A DNA stretch of 64,000 nucleotides from contig JANSWO010000001.1 in assembly GCA_024743435.1 (NCBI GenBank), positions 558,001-622,000 of the forward strand, read 5' to 3'. Shown one piece after another: positions 1-8,570 of the stretch. The notes beneath the pieces were generated by a model. The model was not told the DNA's origin. It searched no databases and saw only the letters and a list, made by a program, of their open reading frames with translations. The position numbers and the translations under genes were made by a program. This stretch comes from Pseudomonadaceae bacterium. Its GTDB lineage: Bacteria > Pseudomonadota > Gammaproteobacteria > Pseudomonadales > Azotimanducaceae. Each line of letters begins with the position of its first letter. The first letter of the stretch is position 1.

Positions 1-453
1 GGGACGACGGTAGCGGCTGGCGGCGCAGGCTTGATTTCTACAATGGGAGACTACCTTCGCTTTGCGGAGATGCTCCGCCGCGGCGGGGAACTCGACGGTG
101 TGCGAATCCTGAGCCCGAAAACAGTCGACTTCATGACCAGCGATCATCTCAGTGATGAGCTTGGCGTTGGCGCGACCGGTGAGCGACCGACGATTCGAGC
201 CCTGACGAACCTGGGCGGTGTCGGCTTTGGTCTGGGTTTTGGTGTTCTCGATGATCCGGTGACAGTTGGCGTGGTGGGCTCCGAGGGTGAGTTCACCTGG
301 GGCGGTGCTGCCGGAACGATTTTTTGGGTGGACCCGGTCGAGGAGATCGTCGTGATTGTCATGCTCCAGCAGGTGTTGTCGCCGTGGCCCCTGCGGCGGC
401 AGATCAAGGTGCTCGTCAACGCAGCGATTACCCAGAGCTACGCTCAGCCGTAG
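1..453 (+). CDS. Serine hydrolase, beta-lactamase (class C)/EstB family, C-terminal part
   Basis: The gene is cut by the left edge; the frame is open from base 1 and stops at TAG 451-453, leaving about 150 residues. It reads as the C-terminal part of the serine beta-lactamase-like hydrolases (PF00144). The segment GEFTWGGAAGTIFWVDP matches the third conserved motif of these enzymes, where WGG replaces the KTG triad of true beta-lactamases, followed by a hydrophobic strand. The SxxK and YxN motifs lie outside the window, so activity cannot be judged. These enzymes are usually esterases or D-amino-acid peptidases rather than resistance enzymes. It converges with the next gene, 16 bp away. Confidence 0.8.
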   Translation, partial: GTTVAAGGAGLISTMGDYLRFAEMLRRGGELDGVRILSPKTVDFMTSDHLSDELGVGATGERPTIRALTNLGGVGFGLGFGVLDDPVTVGVVGSEGEFTWGGAAGTIFWVDPVEEIVVIVMLQQVLSPWPLRRQIKVLVNAAITQSYAQP

Positions 454-469
454 CTGGCACCGGGTATTG

Positions 470-832
470 TCAATCGGACTGTCTGTCGTGTTCGATAGCG
501 CAGGCGAGCAGCGCGAGCACTTGGGGTTCGTTGATGTCCCCATCCAACGGGATCTTCAGATGCCGCATCATGCGGCCTGTGCCTTCCAGCAAGCCGTGCG
601 GATCAGCAAGCTGCGCGCCTTGCTGGAAACCCAGGGTCACATGGCTTTTCGCCTGCTGAAGATAGCAAACCAGCTTGTTGAGCGAATAGCAGGGCTGTGA
701 CCACTTCAATGTCTCGACCATGCCCGAGTCGCTGGCGAGCACGAGCGCTCGCAAAGCCGTCAGCGGTTTCTTCTGCGGTGCTGGTAGTGCATCGAACCAG
801 TCCGTAGCGCTATGTGGTTTGGCTTTGGTCAT
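470..832 (-). CDS. DUF1801 domain protein
   Basis: A 120-residue protein of the DUF1801/YdhG-like alpha-beta fold. Visible family features are the N-terminal helix with LTALRALVL, the segment ETLKWSQPCYSL and the later HVTLGFQQGAQLADPHGLLEGTGR, which matches the usual K-W-x-P-x-Y and F-x-x-G-x-x-L-x-D pattern. The frame is open further upstream to 898, but I start at ATG 832 because GGAG lies 10 nt before it and the extension looks unlike the family. Molecular function is unknown. It lies between convergent neighbours and ends close to the serine hydrolase; no operon partner is evident. Confidence 0.8.
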   Translation of the reverse strand: MTKAKPHSATDWFDALPAPQKKPLTALRALVLASDSGMVETLKWSQPCYSLNKLVCYLQQAKSHVTLGFQQGAQLADPHGLLEGTGRMMRHLKIPLDGDINEPQVLALLACAIEHDRQSD

Positions 833-884
833 CGCAGTATCGCTCCAACTCGATACACTTAAGATTGAGCCGGACCGGATATTG

Positions 885-3320
885 CTACTGAGTTCCAACC
901 TCAGCCGCTGCCTCCGGCCCCGTTTCCGAAGGCTGGGTCATAGCGCCTGTCTTTGGGTTGAGCGCGATTCGCAGAACAGCTTCCTGCTCAACGCTCGAGC
1001 GGCTATACAGTAGTGGGAACGCTTCATCGTTGGCCCAGCCATCCAGCAAGTCCCGGTAGTGTGGTGACCTCGGATCTCCTGATTGACCCGGTGCGTTGGT
1101 CATCTCCGCGGCATCCCAGTTGCCGACATCAAGCACCATTCGGAACGATGCGCCGCTACGCACGCGGAAGTCTTTGGCGGAGAATGAGGTGTTGTTTGTG
1201 GTGTTGCCGCTGCCGCCACGAGGCTTCACTGGCATCGCCAGCAGTTCTTTCATGTCCTGACCGACGAGATCAACGAGCGGATGTGCGAAATGAATCTCGT
1301 GTAGCTCGCCCCATTGCCAGGCACTTGGATTAACGCCAAGCAGCAGCTCGGTTTCTGCCCACGCAGCGTTGAGCGTTTCCGCGACGATTGGCTGACCATC
1401 TTCCGAGCCGGCTAGCTTCAATACGGTATAGCTGTCGAGCGGCATGACGTCACTCGCCTGGCGCGAGTTGCCAACGAGGATGGCCGCCATCGCTGGTTCC
1501 AGATGTCGGTAGTACCAGATGGCATACAGGGCCGCTGCCGCTGAGTCAGCGCTTAGCACAGAGTCCCACTCGCGCAGCATTGTCGCAGCGGGCGAGTTGT
1601 TGTCATCGCCGATCAGCGTCACGGCACGGCGCGCAAGAATCGAGTGATAGTCGCGTTGCAGAGCGCTCGAGTCGGCCAAGCTATGGTTGGGCTGACTCTC
1701 CAGCACTTCCCAGAGGCGTTGATAGCGGTAGGGGGCCGACCATTCAAAGCCCACCCGATAGCGATCGATGGGATAGTCAGCCGGCAGGTTCATGGCGTTT
1801 GCGGTACCCGTAAAGCCACGCTCCGGATTGTACTCTTGTGGTAGTACGTCCATGTCGAAGTAGCCGTTCCACTCATAGCGCCCGTCCCCCGGGACAGGCA
1901 GCAAGCCATCCCAGTTGTCTCGACGCGGGAACAAGCCGGCTGGCTTGTAGCCGATATTGCCGTCGACATCGGCGTACACCTGGTTCTCGGACGGCGCGCC
2001 CCACCGATTCAACGCAGCGACAAACTCCCGCCAGTTCTGCGCGCGCATGTACTCAATGCTGCCAAAGTACGGCGACATACCCTCGTCCAGCCAGGCGGCT
2101 CGAACGGCATAAGCTTTGCTTTTCGTTTCGTAAATTACTGGGCCATGGCGTGTGAATTTGAGTGCAATTTCCCGCGCATCGGCGTCACGCACATCGATAA
2201 ACTCACGCACGATGCGAAATGGCTCGGTCCGCCCTTGGTAGCGATAACCGCCGCGGCTCTTGGTATAGACGTAGAGATCTTCCTGATCGATCGGGAAGAT
2301 CGTCAGGCCAAACGCAATCCGTTCGTTGTGCCCGATTGAGATTCCAGGCAGTGCCGGCTCGCCTGCACCGATAACGTTGAGCCCGGGTGCGACCAGATGC
2401 GAGATATAGCGCAGCGAGGGGGCAGCATGGCCACGATGCGGATCATCGGCGAGAATCGGTCGTCCCGTATCGGTGCGATCTGGCGCCACAACCCAGTTAT
2501 TGCTGCCAAGGCTCGCATTGAGCTCCTGTTGCTCAACGCGAGCGAGCATTGCGGCGACTGCGCTGTCACCAGGCTCGAAGCTGACCGGAGCCTTGGCGAG
2601 CAGATAGTTGTTCAGAACGTCTTTGGGCAGTGAACAGGGATCGAAACCTTCCGGAACCACGGCGGCCCATGTGGGCTCGAGCACTTTCCAGTCGGCTGCC
2701 ACTGCCGGCCCGTGTTCGCACAGCAAACGCGCGCGCCGAACCTCACTGACAACGTTGCGCCACAACCCATTCGAGCGGATTCGGACGACGTCCTCGGCCT
2801 GCCATTTGCTGGGTGCGTAGCCGAGCGAGGTGAACTCGACAGGCATCAGTTCTGGTTGGCCTTCGATCAGATCGATATAGGCGTTGATGCCCGCGACGAA
2901 AGCTTCGGCAATCTTCTTCGCATCGCTGCCGTAGGCGAGCCACTCACGATACATATCGCCCCGGTATAGAAAGAGACGGGCGGCGCGATCCTGCTCGGCA
3001 AAGCGCTTGCCAAACACTTCGGACAGTTCGCCCAGTCCACGTCGGCGCCAGGTGTCAATTTGCCACAACCGATCGCGCGCGGCGTTGAACCCCTGAACCA
3101 GGAACGCATCGTAGTGTTCGTTCGCGTAGATGTGCGGAACGCCCCAGCGATCGATGAGAATTTCGGCTGGCAGGTTCAACCCATCAACGCTGTAGCTCAG
3201 GGTGGCAAGCGCCTCAGCCGTGTCGAGAGCAGCGTTCTGCGTGCTGCTCGGAGCCGCCTGCGCGAGTTGGATGGTGGCAACGAGAGCCAGGATTGTCGTA
3301 GTCGCTGTTGGAAATCGCAT
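885..3320 (-). CDS. Penicillin acylase family protein (Ntn hydrolase)
   Basis: An 811-residue exported precursor of the penicillin acylase/acyl-homoserine-lactone acylase family (S45, PF01804). Residues 1-22 are a signal peptide with AXA-type cleavage after QAA. The alpha-chain region spans roughly 40-240. The autocatalytic site is Gly272-Ser273 in SLGSNNWVV; Ser273 would become the N-terminal nucleophile of the beta chain, followed by the conserved RPILADDPH. Length fits the family. The start is ATG 3320, just before the signal peptide; the longer open frame upstream lacks export features. The substrate cannot be read from sequence: penicillins, acyl-homoserine lactones and cyclic lipopeptides are all handled by relatives. 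It is divergent from the CoA-transferase gene. Confidence 0.9.
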   Translation of the reverse strand: MRFPTATTTILALVATIQLAQAAPSSTQNAALDTAEALATLSYSVDGLNLPAEILIDRWGVPHIYANEHYDAFLVQGFNAARDRLWQIDTWRRRGLGELSEVFGKRFAEQDRAARLFLYRGDMYREWLAYGSDAKKIAEAFVAGINAYIDLIEGQPELMPVEFTSLGYAPSKWQAEDVVRIRSNGLWRNVVSEVRRARLLCEHGPAVAADWKVLEPTWAAVVPEGFDPCSLPKDVLNNYLLAKAPVSFEPGDSAVAAMLARVEQQELNASLGSNNWVVAPDRTDTGRPILADDPHRGHAAPSLRYISHLVAPGLNVIGAGEPALPGISIGHNERIAFGLTIFPIDQEDLYVYTKSRGGYRYQGRTEPFRIVREFIDVRDADAREIALKFTRHGPVIYETKSKAYAVRAAWLDEGMSPYFGSIEYMRAQNWREFVAALNRWGAPSENQVYADVDGNIGYKPAGLFPRRDNWDGLLPVPGDGRYEWNGYFDMDVLPQEYNPERGFTGTANAMNLPADYPIDRYRVGFEWSAPYRYQRLWEVLESQPNHSLADSSALQRDYHSILARRAVTLIGDDNNSPAATMLREWDSVLSADSAAAALYAIWYYRHLEPAMAAILVGNSRQASDVMPLDSYTVLKLAGSEDGQPIVAETLNAAWAETELLLGVNPSAWQWGELHEIHFAHPLVDLVGQDMKELLAMPVKPRGGSGNTTNNTSFSAKDFRVRSGASFRMVLDVGNWDAAEMTNAPGQSGDPRSPHYRDLLDGWANDEAFPLLYSRSSVEQEAVLRIALNPKTGAMTQPSETGPEAAAEVGTQ

Positions 3321-3466
3321 GGGTGGATCATACTCAGTGCCAGCGGTTCGGGTAACCACTCTCGTGATCAGCAGCCGCCCTTGGAGCAAGCCGGACACCT
3401 GACAGCGGCGTTGTATACAATTCCGCAGGCCGTGCAGAAGACTCCCAACGACGAGACCGCCCCGTT

Positions 3467-4687
3467 ATGACTGCCCACGTCAATAAGCCCCTGGCTGGTA
3501 TCCGCGTTATCGACTTGACGCACATGTTATCCGGCCCGTACGCCGGCATGCTTCTGGCGGATATGGGGTGCGACGTGGTTAAGGTGGAGCCGCCAGGCAA
3601 AGGCGAGGCTACGCGCCGCCTGCTGGAGGGTGATCCGAAAAATTCACTCAATGGTATGGGCGCATATTTCCTTACGCTGAATCGCAACAAGCGCAGCGTT
3701 GCCATTGATCTCAAATCCACCGAAGGCAAAGCCGTGTTCTATCGGTTGGTGAAAAGCGCCGATGTAGTGCTCGACAACTTTGCAGCGGACGTCACCAAGC
3801 GGCTGCAGATCGACTACGAACATCTCATACAGCACAACCCGAAGATCATCACCTGCTCGATATCGGGGTTTGGCTCAGACGGCCCCCACTACCGGCGCCC
3901 GGCTTTTGATCAGATCGTTCAGGGCCTGGGCGGAGGGATGTCTATTACCGGCCCGGGTCCCGGCGAGTTCGTGCGCGCCGGAATTCCGATTGGTGATCTC
4001 GGTGGGGGGATGTTCGCAGTGATGGGTGTGCAGTCAGCATTGCTGGCCAGAGAGCGTACTGGCGAAGGCCAGCACGTCGACATCTCGATGCTGGACGTGC
4101 AGATATCGCTGCTCAACTACATGGCAACGATGCACACGCTGTCTGGGGAGATTCCCGGTCCGATCGGCAACGGCCACTTCGTGCATACGCCCTACAATAC
4201 GTTCCAGACAGCAGACGACACGGTTGTCATAGCGGTTATTGGCGATACGTTCTGGCCGGCGCTCGTTGCCTTGCTGGACGTCGAAGAGCTGCGCCGGGAT
4301 GACTTTGCGACTGCACCGGTGCGATTGAAGCATCAGAAACTCATCGAAGGCTTGGTCGAAGAACGCTTGATGACCCGCCCTGCTGATTATTGGCTTGAGC
4401 AACTGGAGGCGGCTCGCATCCCCTGTGCCCGGGTCAATAACGTCGCACAGGCGCTGGCGGACCCTCAGGTGCGACACCGGAACATGGTGGTTGAAGTTGA
4501 GCATCCCGAAGGCGGCAGCGCCGAGGTGCCCGGCAATCCAATCAAGATGTCGCTGCACAACGAAGACAGCTTCTCGCCGCCGCCGTTGCTTGGCGCTGAT
4601 ACGAAAGCCGTGCTGGCAGACTGGGCGGAGCTCGATGCCCAGGAGATCGAAAACGGGATCGCCAAAGGTTATCTTGATGCGACCTAG
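3467..4687 (+). CDS. CaiB/BaiF family CoA-transferase (class III)
   Basis: A 406-residue class III CoA-transferase (PF02515). The N-terminus LAGIRVIDLTHMLSGPYAGMLLADMG and the following DVVKVEPP are the family signature; the catalytic Asp expected after about residue 170 fits the segment HVDISMLDVQ. Class III enzymes move CoA between two carboxylic acids, for example succinyl-CoA to a dicarboxylate. HMG-CoA lyase follows 25 bp downstream on the same strand, so I infer an acceptor such as 3-hydroxy-3-methylglutarate, as with the mammalian SUGCT enzyme, or another C5-C6 dicarboxylate. This is inference from context only; formyl-CoA, carnitine or itaconate CoA-transferases share the fold. Confidence 0.9.
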   Translation: MTAHVNKPLAGIRVIDLTHMLSGPYAGMLLADMGCDVVKVEPPGKGEATRRLLEGDPKNSLNGMGAYFLTLNRNKRSVAIDLKSTEGKAVFYRLVKSADVVLDNFAADVTKRLQIDYEHLIQHNPKIITCSISGFGSDGPHYRRPAFDQIVQGLGGGMSITGPGPGEFVRAGIPIGDLGGGMFAVMGVQSALLARERTGEGQHVDISMLDVQISLLNYMATMHTLSGEIPGPIGNGHFVHTPYNTFQTADDTVVIAVIGDTFWPALVALLDVEELRRDDFATAPVRLKHQKLIEGLVEERLMTRPADYWLEQLEAARIPCARVNNVAQALADPQVRHRNMVVEVEHPEGGSAEVPGNPIKMSLHNEDSFSPPPLLGADTKAVLADWAELDAQEIENGIAKGYLDAT

Positions 4688-4712
4688 CTGAAAACAGAGC
4701 GAGGCAGAGACG

Positions 4713-5633
4713 ATGGAAACGGTTGTCATTAACGATGTGGGTCCGCGAGACGGCCTGCAGAATGACCCTACAGCGGTGTCTCCGGATGATCGTGTCCGCT
4801 TGATAAACGCGCTGGTCGCGGCTGGACTGCCCGCGGTTGAGGTAGTGAGTTTCGTCAGCCCCAAGGCTGTGCCAAAAATGGCGGGCGCGGATCAGGTGGT
4901 CGCGCAGCTCGACCTCGATGCGGCGGATTTCTCTGCCTTGATTCCGAACATGAAAGGCTATGAGCTGGCCAAAGCTTCAGGTATTCGCTCAGTGGGCGTT
5001 GTGCTTTCCGCTACCGAAACGATGAATCAAAAGAACATCAATATGAGCCTCGACAAGACCATCAGCGTCTGCCGAGATATCGTCACTCAAGCTAAGGCTG
5101 ATGGTTTGACGCCGCGTGCGTACGTGTCTGTTGCGGTGGAGTGTCCTTATGAGGGCCTGGTGCCAGATAGCCAGATCGAATCGCTAGCCGAGATCATGTT
5201 TGCTGCTGGCGCTGCTGAAGTCATCGTTGCGGATACGATCGGTGGTGCGAACCCGGCCCAGATCAAGGCGCTATTCACCCGTTTGGTGACGGCATTTGGT
5301 GCGAACGTTCTATCGGCTCACTTCCACGATACGCGAGCGCTGGCACTGGCGAATGCCTGGCAAGCGCTCGAGTGTGGTATCCGCAAATTTGATGCCAGCA
5401 TCAGCGGCTTGGGTGGTTGCCCGTTTGCTCCAGGCGCCGCCGGCAATCTGGCGACCGAAGATCTCGTGAGCTTGTTACATCAAGCGGGGTTCCATACTGG
5501 TATCGACAGCAAGGCCCTGGTAGACGTTGTCGATCTCGCCGCAGAGTTGGTTCAGCACAACGTTGGTGGCCGCAGCCTTGCCTGGCAGCGTAATCAACTC
5601 GCAAAAACTGATAGCAAAGGGGTGGCCGCATAG
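4713..5633 (+). CDS. Hydroxymethylglutaryl-CoA lyase
   Basis: A 306-residue HMGL-like TIM-barrel enzyme that cleaves 3-hydroxy-3-methylglutaryl-CoA to acetoacetate and acetyl-CoA with a divalent metal. The N-terminal NDVGPRDGLQND gives the catalytic Arg and Asp, HFHDTRALALANA the metal His residues, and GLGGCPFAPGAAGNLATEDL the C-terminal glycine loop with the active-site Cys. Size is normal. It lies 25 bp behind the CoA-transferase in a likely two-gene operon for leucine or HMG breakdown. No MCC or isovaleryl-CoA dehydrogenase genes are nearby, which favours a stand-alone HMG-type route. Citramalyl-CoA lyase-type relatives are less likely given the full HMGL signature. Confidence 0.92.
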   Translation: METVVINDVGPRDGLQNDPTAVSPDDRVRLINALVAAGLPAVEVVSFVSPKAVPKMAGADQVVAQLDLDAADFSALIPNMKGYELAKASGIRSVGVVLSATETMNQKNINMSLDKTISVCRDIVTQAKADGLTPRAYVSVAVECPYEGLVPDSQIESLAEIMFAAGAAEVIVADTIGGANPAQIKALFTRLVTAFGANVLSAHFHDTRALALANAWQALECGIRKFDASISGLGGCPFAPGAAGNLATEDLVSLLHQAGFHTGIDSKALVDVVDLAAELVQHNVGGRSLAWQRNQLAKTDSKGVAA

Positions 5634-5768
5634 ATCGCCTCAAAGCTTGGCGTCGATGTTGGCGGCACGTTCATCGATGTGCTGTTGATTGAAGCCGATA
5701 GCCGCAAAATAGATGCGACGAAAGAGTCTTCGACGGCGGAAGACTCCTCGATTGGTGCGCTCAACGGC
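5634..5768 (+). pseudogene. Remnant of hydantoinase/oxoprolinase subunit A (HyuA) N-terminus
   Basis: Directly after the TAG of the HMG-CoA lyase gene the same frame continues with LGVDVGGTFIDVLLIEAD, then KIDATKESSTAEDSS and IGALNG. This is the recognisable N-terminus of HyuA/5-oxoprolinase proteins (GVDVGGTFTD ATP-binding loop, then a K-x-P-S-T-x-x-D-P-S stretch). HyuA is about 700 residues long, but similarity stops after about 45 residues and the frame runs into unrelated sequence opposite the next gene. The first codon is ATC where ATG would be expected. I read it as the decayed start of a third operon gene, cut by a deletion. Confidence 0.65.
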
Positions 5769-5834
5769 ACCGCGCGCGGCCCTGCAGGCATCGCTCTCGT
5801 AGACGGGCGGATTAGCCTGCGCTGCATGCGCACG

Positions 5835-6335
5835 TCAAATGCGCAGCAGAGTGATGGGGCGGCCAGCCAGTTCGTCCTCGTTCAAGGGTTCCCAAGCTGC
5901 GTTAGCGGCGGTGAACACTTCCTCCGATACCCGCATCGAAAACGAATCGCCCTGATCTTCGTTGCGCGCCCGCACGCGCTCCGCTCGCTCCTTGGTTGGA
6001 GCGTCGAGTAGATGCACGGTGATGTCGCAACCCAGAGCCTCGGCTCGCTCGAACACCTGCGCTCGTAGTTCAGCAGTTACCAAACCAAGCTCGACAATAA
6101 CGTCTCTTTCGATGCTCACATCGCTTCTCACGATGTGCCATATCTGCTCGATGCAGCGCTGTTTCCGTTCGCCATACCAGGCCCACAAGTCCTGGCTGGG
6201 CCGATCTGGTTGAAACAGCGCAACCATCCATTGATCCAGATTGTGCGACAGCGCTGGCAGGCGTTTCGCGAGCTTGAGCGCGTAGGTCGTCTTGCCTGCG
6301 CCCACCGGGCCTTCGATTATGTGTACTGCGGTCAT
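5835..6335 (-). CDS. Small P-loop ATPase/kinase, zeta-toxin or AAA_33-like
   Basis: A 166-residue nucleotide-binding protein. GPVGAGKTT near residue 8-16 is a Walker A loop, and DVIVELGL and DITVHLLDAP provide the parallel strands of a kinase fold. A basic segment (ERAERVRARNED) resembles the lid of small kinases that phosphorylate non-protein substrates. ATG 6335 was chosen because it sits immediately before the first beta strand; eleven further codons upstream are open. The substrate is unknown. It is convergent with the hydantoinase remnant and transcribed in the same direction as the membrane-protein gene upstream, 136 bp away. Confidence 0.75.
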   Translation of the reverse strand: MTAVHIIEGPVGAGKTTYALKLAKRLPALSHNLDQWMVALFQPDRPSQDLWAWYGERKQRCIEQIWHIVRSDVSIERDVIVELGLVTAELRAQVFERAEALGCDITVHLLDAPTKERAERVRARNEDQGDSFSMRVSEEVFTAANAAWEPLNEDELAGRPITLLRI

Positions 6336-6471
6336 GTGCGCGATCCTGCGTGGTCGGTTCGCAGGCAAGGTTACGGCGTTAGACTGAAACGAGGCAGTCT
6401 GCTACTTTTGCAACCGTCTTGGTTCTGGCGGCACTTTTCCAGATCTCTCCGCATTCCTCGGCGCTCGCCGA

Positions 6472-7446
6472 TTAGCCAAACAGTTCCCTCTGCGCCCGAC
6501 GCATGAAGATCAACCCGATGACGGCGTTGAACAGAATGAAGAAGTTGTGCTGAACCAAGCCGAACGCTGACATTTCGGCGGGGTAGGCTGGAAATAGAAT
6601 AACCCACAGGGATACCGCGACGGCTCGAAATGGGCCAGGTATCGATGCGCCAAAAAAGATCACCGGCAGAATGCCGAGCATCTGTAGATACGATATCTCG
6701 ACGCCAAACAGAGAAAGCGCTTCTGCGTAAACGAACACAGCGGCGATCAGCGCTGGAGATCGAAGCACAAGTATCAGCAGGTATTGGCCGATTTTCGCCT
6801 CTCGGAAAGCGTGCATGATGTCGCGATCGCGCAGCTTGAAGTTCGGCAGAATTCTGCCGGAGAAGTACAGCAACATGATGGCAAACAGCGCGACCAGTGC
6901 CATGCCGACCCACGGCAGTGCTCGGAAGACCTCAGGCAGCGACTCCCATTGCAACACCAGGCCGATGTTTGCCCATGCGCACAGATAGAGAAGCTCGCAG
7001 AACATGATAAACAGCATGCTCGAGCCAATCTTCCACCCCGGCACACCCTCTCGCCGATTCAGGTACAAGGCCATCGCGCCTTTGCCCAGTTGCTCATTCA
7101 GAATCGACAAAACATACGTGCTGGCGCGAACCGGCAGGATATCGCCATAGCTGACTTTAGCGTTGAACCAGTTGATCACGCGCCAGACGATGAGTGAATC
7201 GACAAGAAAGAAAAACAACGAGTACGGCACCATCAGCGACAGCCACGCCCACCAGTTCACACCAGCGAAAACGTTGCCGAGATAGGCAGCAACACTCATG
7301 CCCTGCGCAGCAGCGGGGCCGTTCATCCGGCTGTAGAGGAAAACAAAGCAACCGATTGTTATGAGCCATGGCAGCGTTTTCTTGAGCAGCCCGAATTTCT
7401 TTGCGGGCGTTGTGCTGTTGGTCGAATCGTCGTCAGGCTGGCTCAT
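6472..7446 (-). CDS. Lysylphosphatidylglycerol synthase transmembrane-region-like membrane protein
   Basis: A 324-residue inner-membrane protein with about eight hydrophobic segments. It resembles the YbhN/UPF0104 group, the flippase-like domain of LPG synthases (PF03706): an early TM segment after a charged N-terminus (residues 26-42), the stretch ASTYVLSILNEQLGKGA typical of the first cytoplasmic loop, and a late helix pair. No catalytic acyltransferase domain is present, so it is not an aminoacyl-phospholipid synthase. A lipid transport role is plausible but inferred. It is 92 bp downstream of fbpC on the same strand, so read-through from the iron-transport operon is possible. Confidence 0.65.
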   Translation of the reverse strand: MSQPDDDSTNSTTPAKKFGLLKKTLPWLITIGCFVFLYSRMNGPAAAQGMSVAAYLGNVFAGVNWWAWLSLMVPYSLFFFLVDSLIVWRVINWFNAKVSYGDILPVRASTYVLSILNEQLGKGAMALYLNRREGVPGWKIGSSMLFIMFCELLYLCAWANIGLVLQWESLPEVFRALPWVGMALVALFAIMLLYFSGRILPNFKLRDRDIMHAFREAKIGQYLLILVLRSPALIAAVFVYAEALSLFGVEISYLQMLGILPVIFFGASIPGPFRAVAVSLWVILFPAYPAEMSAFGLVQHNFFILFNAVIGLIFMRRAQRELFG

Positions 7447-7538
7447 GCAGTTGCTCGTTTCTGTGGTTGAGGCTGTGGTTGGGGCTGTTGTTGTGGTTGT
7501 CGAGTGTCCGTGGTTATCGGACTGCCTGGCTCAGCCTA

Positions 7539-8570
7539 TCATTGCCGATCAGTAGCATTGAGGTGGCTGATGCTAACCGTCTGCCCCGAGAGCCATGGGC
7601 TGTTCAGCGGACAGCGCACACGTAAGGCGCTTTGCTCTGGCGGGCGGCCTGGAGAGCTCAGCTCAACCGTGATTTCCAACGCGCCAGCCAGTTGTCGGCG
7701 GTCGACTACCGTTGCCGGCGCACCCGGGCTTGATGCTGCGCGCACGAGTAGTGCTTCAGGTCGCACCAGCGCGTAACCGTCGCTCACCGCAGGCAATTCC
7801 CCTAATGCCGTTAGCACGCGTGCTCCGCTGACCGCGCCGACGAGCTGGTTCACATCGCCTGTCAGCTGAGCGGACTCGAGAGTTGCCGGTGTCGCGTAAA
7901 CGCGCTCAGGCGGACCTGCGTCAATAACCTGGCCAGATTTCATGACAGCGATATCATCAGCCTCGGACAACGCCTCGTCGGCGTCGTGCGTGACCAACAG
8001 CACCGCAGTGCTGGCTTGGCGCAACTGAGCCAGTGCCCTCTGTCTTGTCTGTCGACGCAATCCGGCATCCAGGCTGGAGAACGGTTCGTCCAGCAAAACA
8101 GCGGAGGGTTTACGAGCCAGGGCGCGGGCGATGGCGACACGCTGCTGCTCGCCACCGGACAATTGAAAAGGGTAAGCGGATGCGCGGTCAGCCAAGCCGG
8201 CGTCTGCGAGTAACTGCTGCGCAATGCGATTACGCTGCTCCCGCTTCTCATGCGCGAGGCCAAAGGCAACATTGTCGCGAGCGGTCAGGTGACTGAACAG
8301 TGCAAACGATTGAAAGACCAGGCCAACGTTGCGTTTGTCTGGTGAGACGGTTTGTCCGGGGCTGCTCAAAACGTCGCGCTCGTTGCGAATCTCCCCACCG
8401 TCGACCGGCTCAAGGCCAGCCAGCATGCGCAGCAGCGTACTTTTGCCGCAGCCGGATTGTCCGAGTAGCGCGGTAACTCGCCCGGCAGACAGAGAAACGC
8501 TGACATTGTCGACGACTCGGCGACCCGCAAATTCTCGACTGACACCCATTGCAGTAAGCACGGCTGTCAT
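7539..8570 (-). CDS. fbpC: Fe(III) ABC transporter ATP-binding protein
   Basis: A 343-residue ATPase of the FbpC/PotA group that powers import through the adjacent permease. Walker A GQSGCGKST is at 37-45, the Q-loop at FQSFALF, the signature LSGGEQQ at 137-143, Walker B AVLLDEP at 157-163 and the switch His in LLVTHDADE. A C-terminal TOBE-like region of about 100 residues follows. The start ATG 8570 overlaps the permease stop by 4 nt, showing translational coupling. Substrate specificity is inferred from the adjoining binding protein. Sulfate and spermidine importers share this ATPase type, but the partners here are of iron type. Confidence 0.88.
   Translation of the reverse strand: MTAVLTAMGVSREFAGRRVVDNVSVSLSAGRVTALLGQSGCGKSTLLRMLAGLEPVDGGEIRNERDVLSSPGQTVSPDKRNVGLVFQSFALFSHLTARDNVAFGLAHEKREQRNRIAQQLLADAGLADRASAYPFQLSGGEQQRVAIARALARKPSAVLLDEPFSSLDAGLRRQTRQRALAQLRQASTAVLLVTHDADEALSEADDIAVMKSGQVIDAGPPERVYATPATLESAQLTGDVNQLVGAVSGARVLTALGELPAVSDGYALVRPEALLVRAASSPGAPATVVDRRQLAGALEITVELSSPGRPPEQSALRVRCPLNSPWLSGQTVSISHLNATDRQ

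Noticed and set aside
4034-4864. 276-residue frame opposite the CoA-transferase
   Set aside because: Covers the junction of two solid genes on the other strand and has no similarity to anything I know.
5769-6011. Continuation of the hydantoinase-like frame
   Set aside because: After IGALNG the frame has no similarity to HyuA and lies opposite the P-loop kinase gene.
6371-6913. 180-residue frame overlapping the flippase-like gene
   Set aside because: Arginine- and serine-rich shadow frame; the overlapping membrane protein is well supported.
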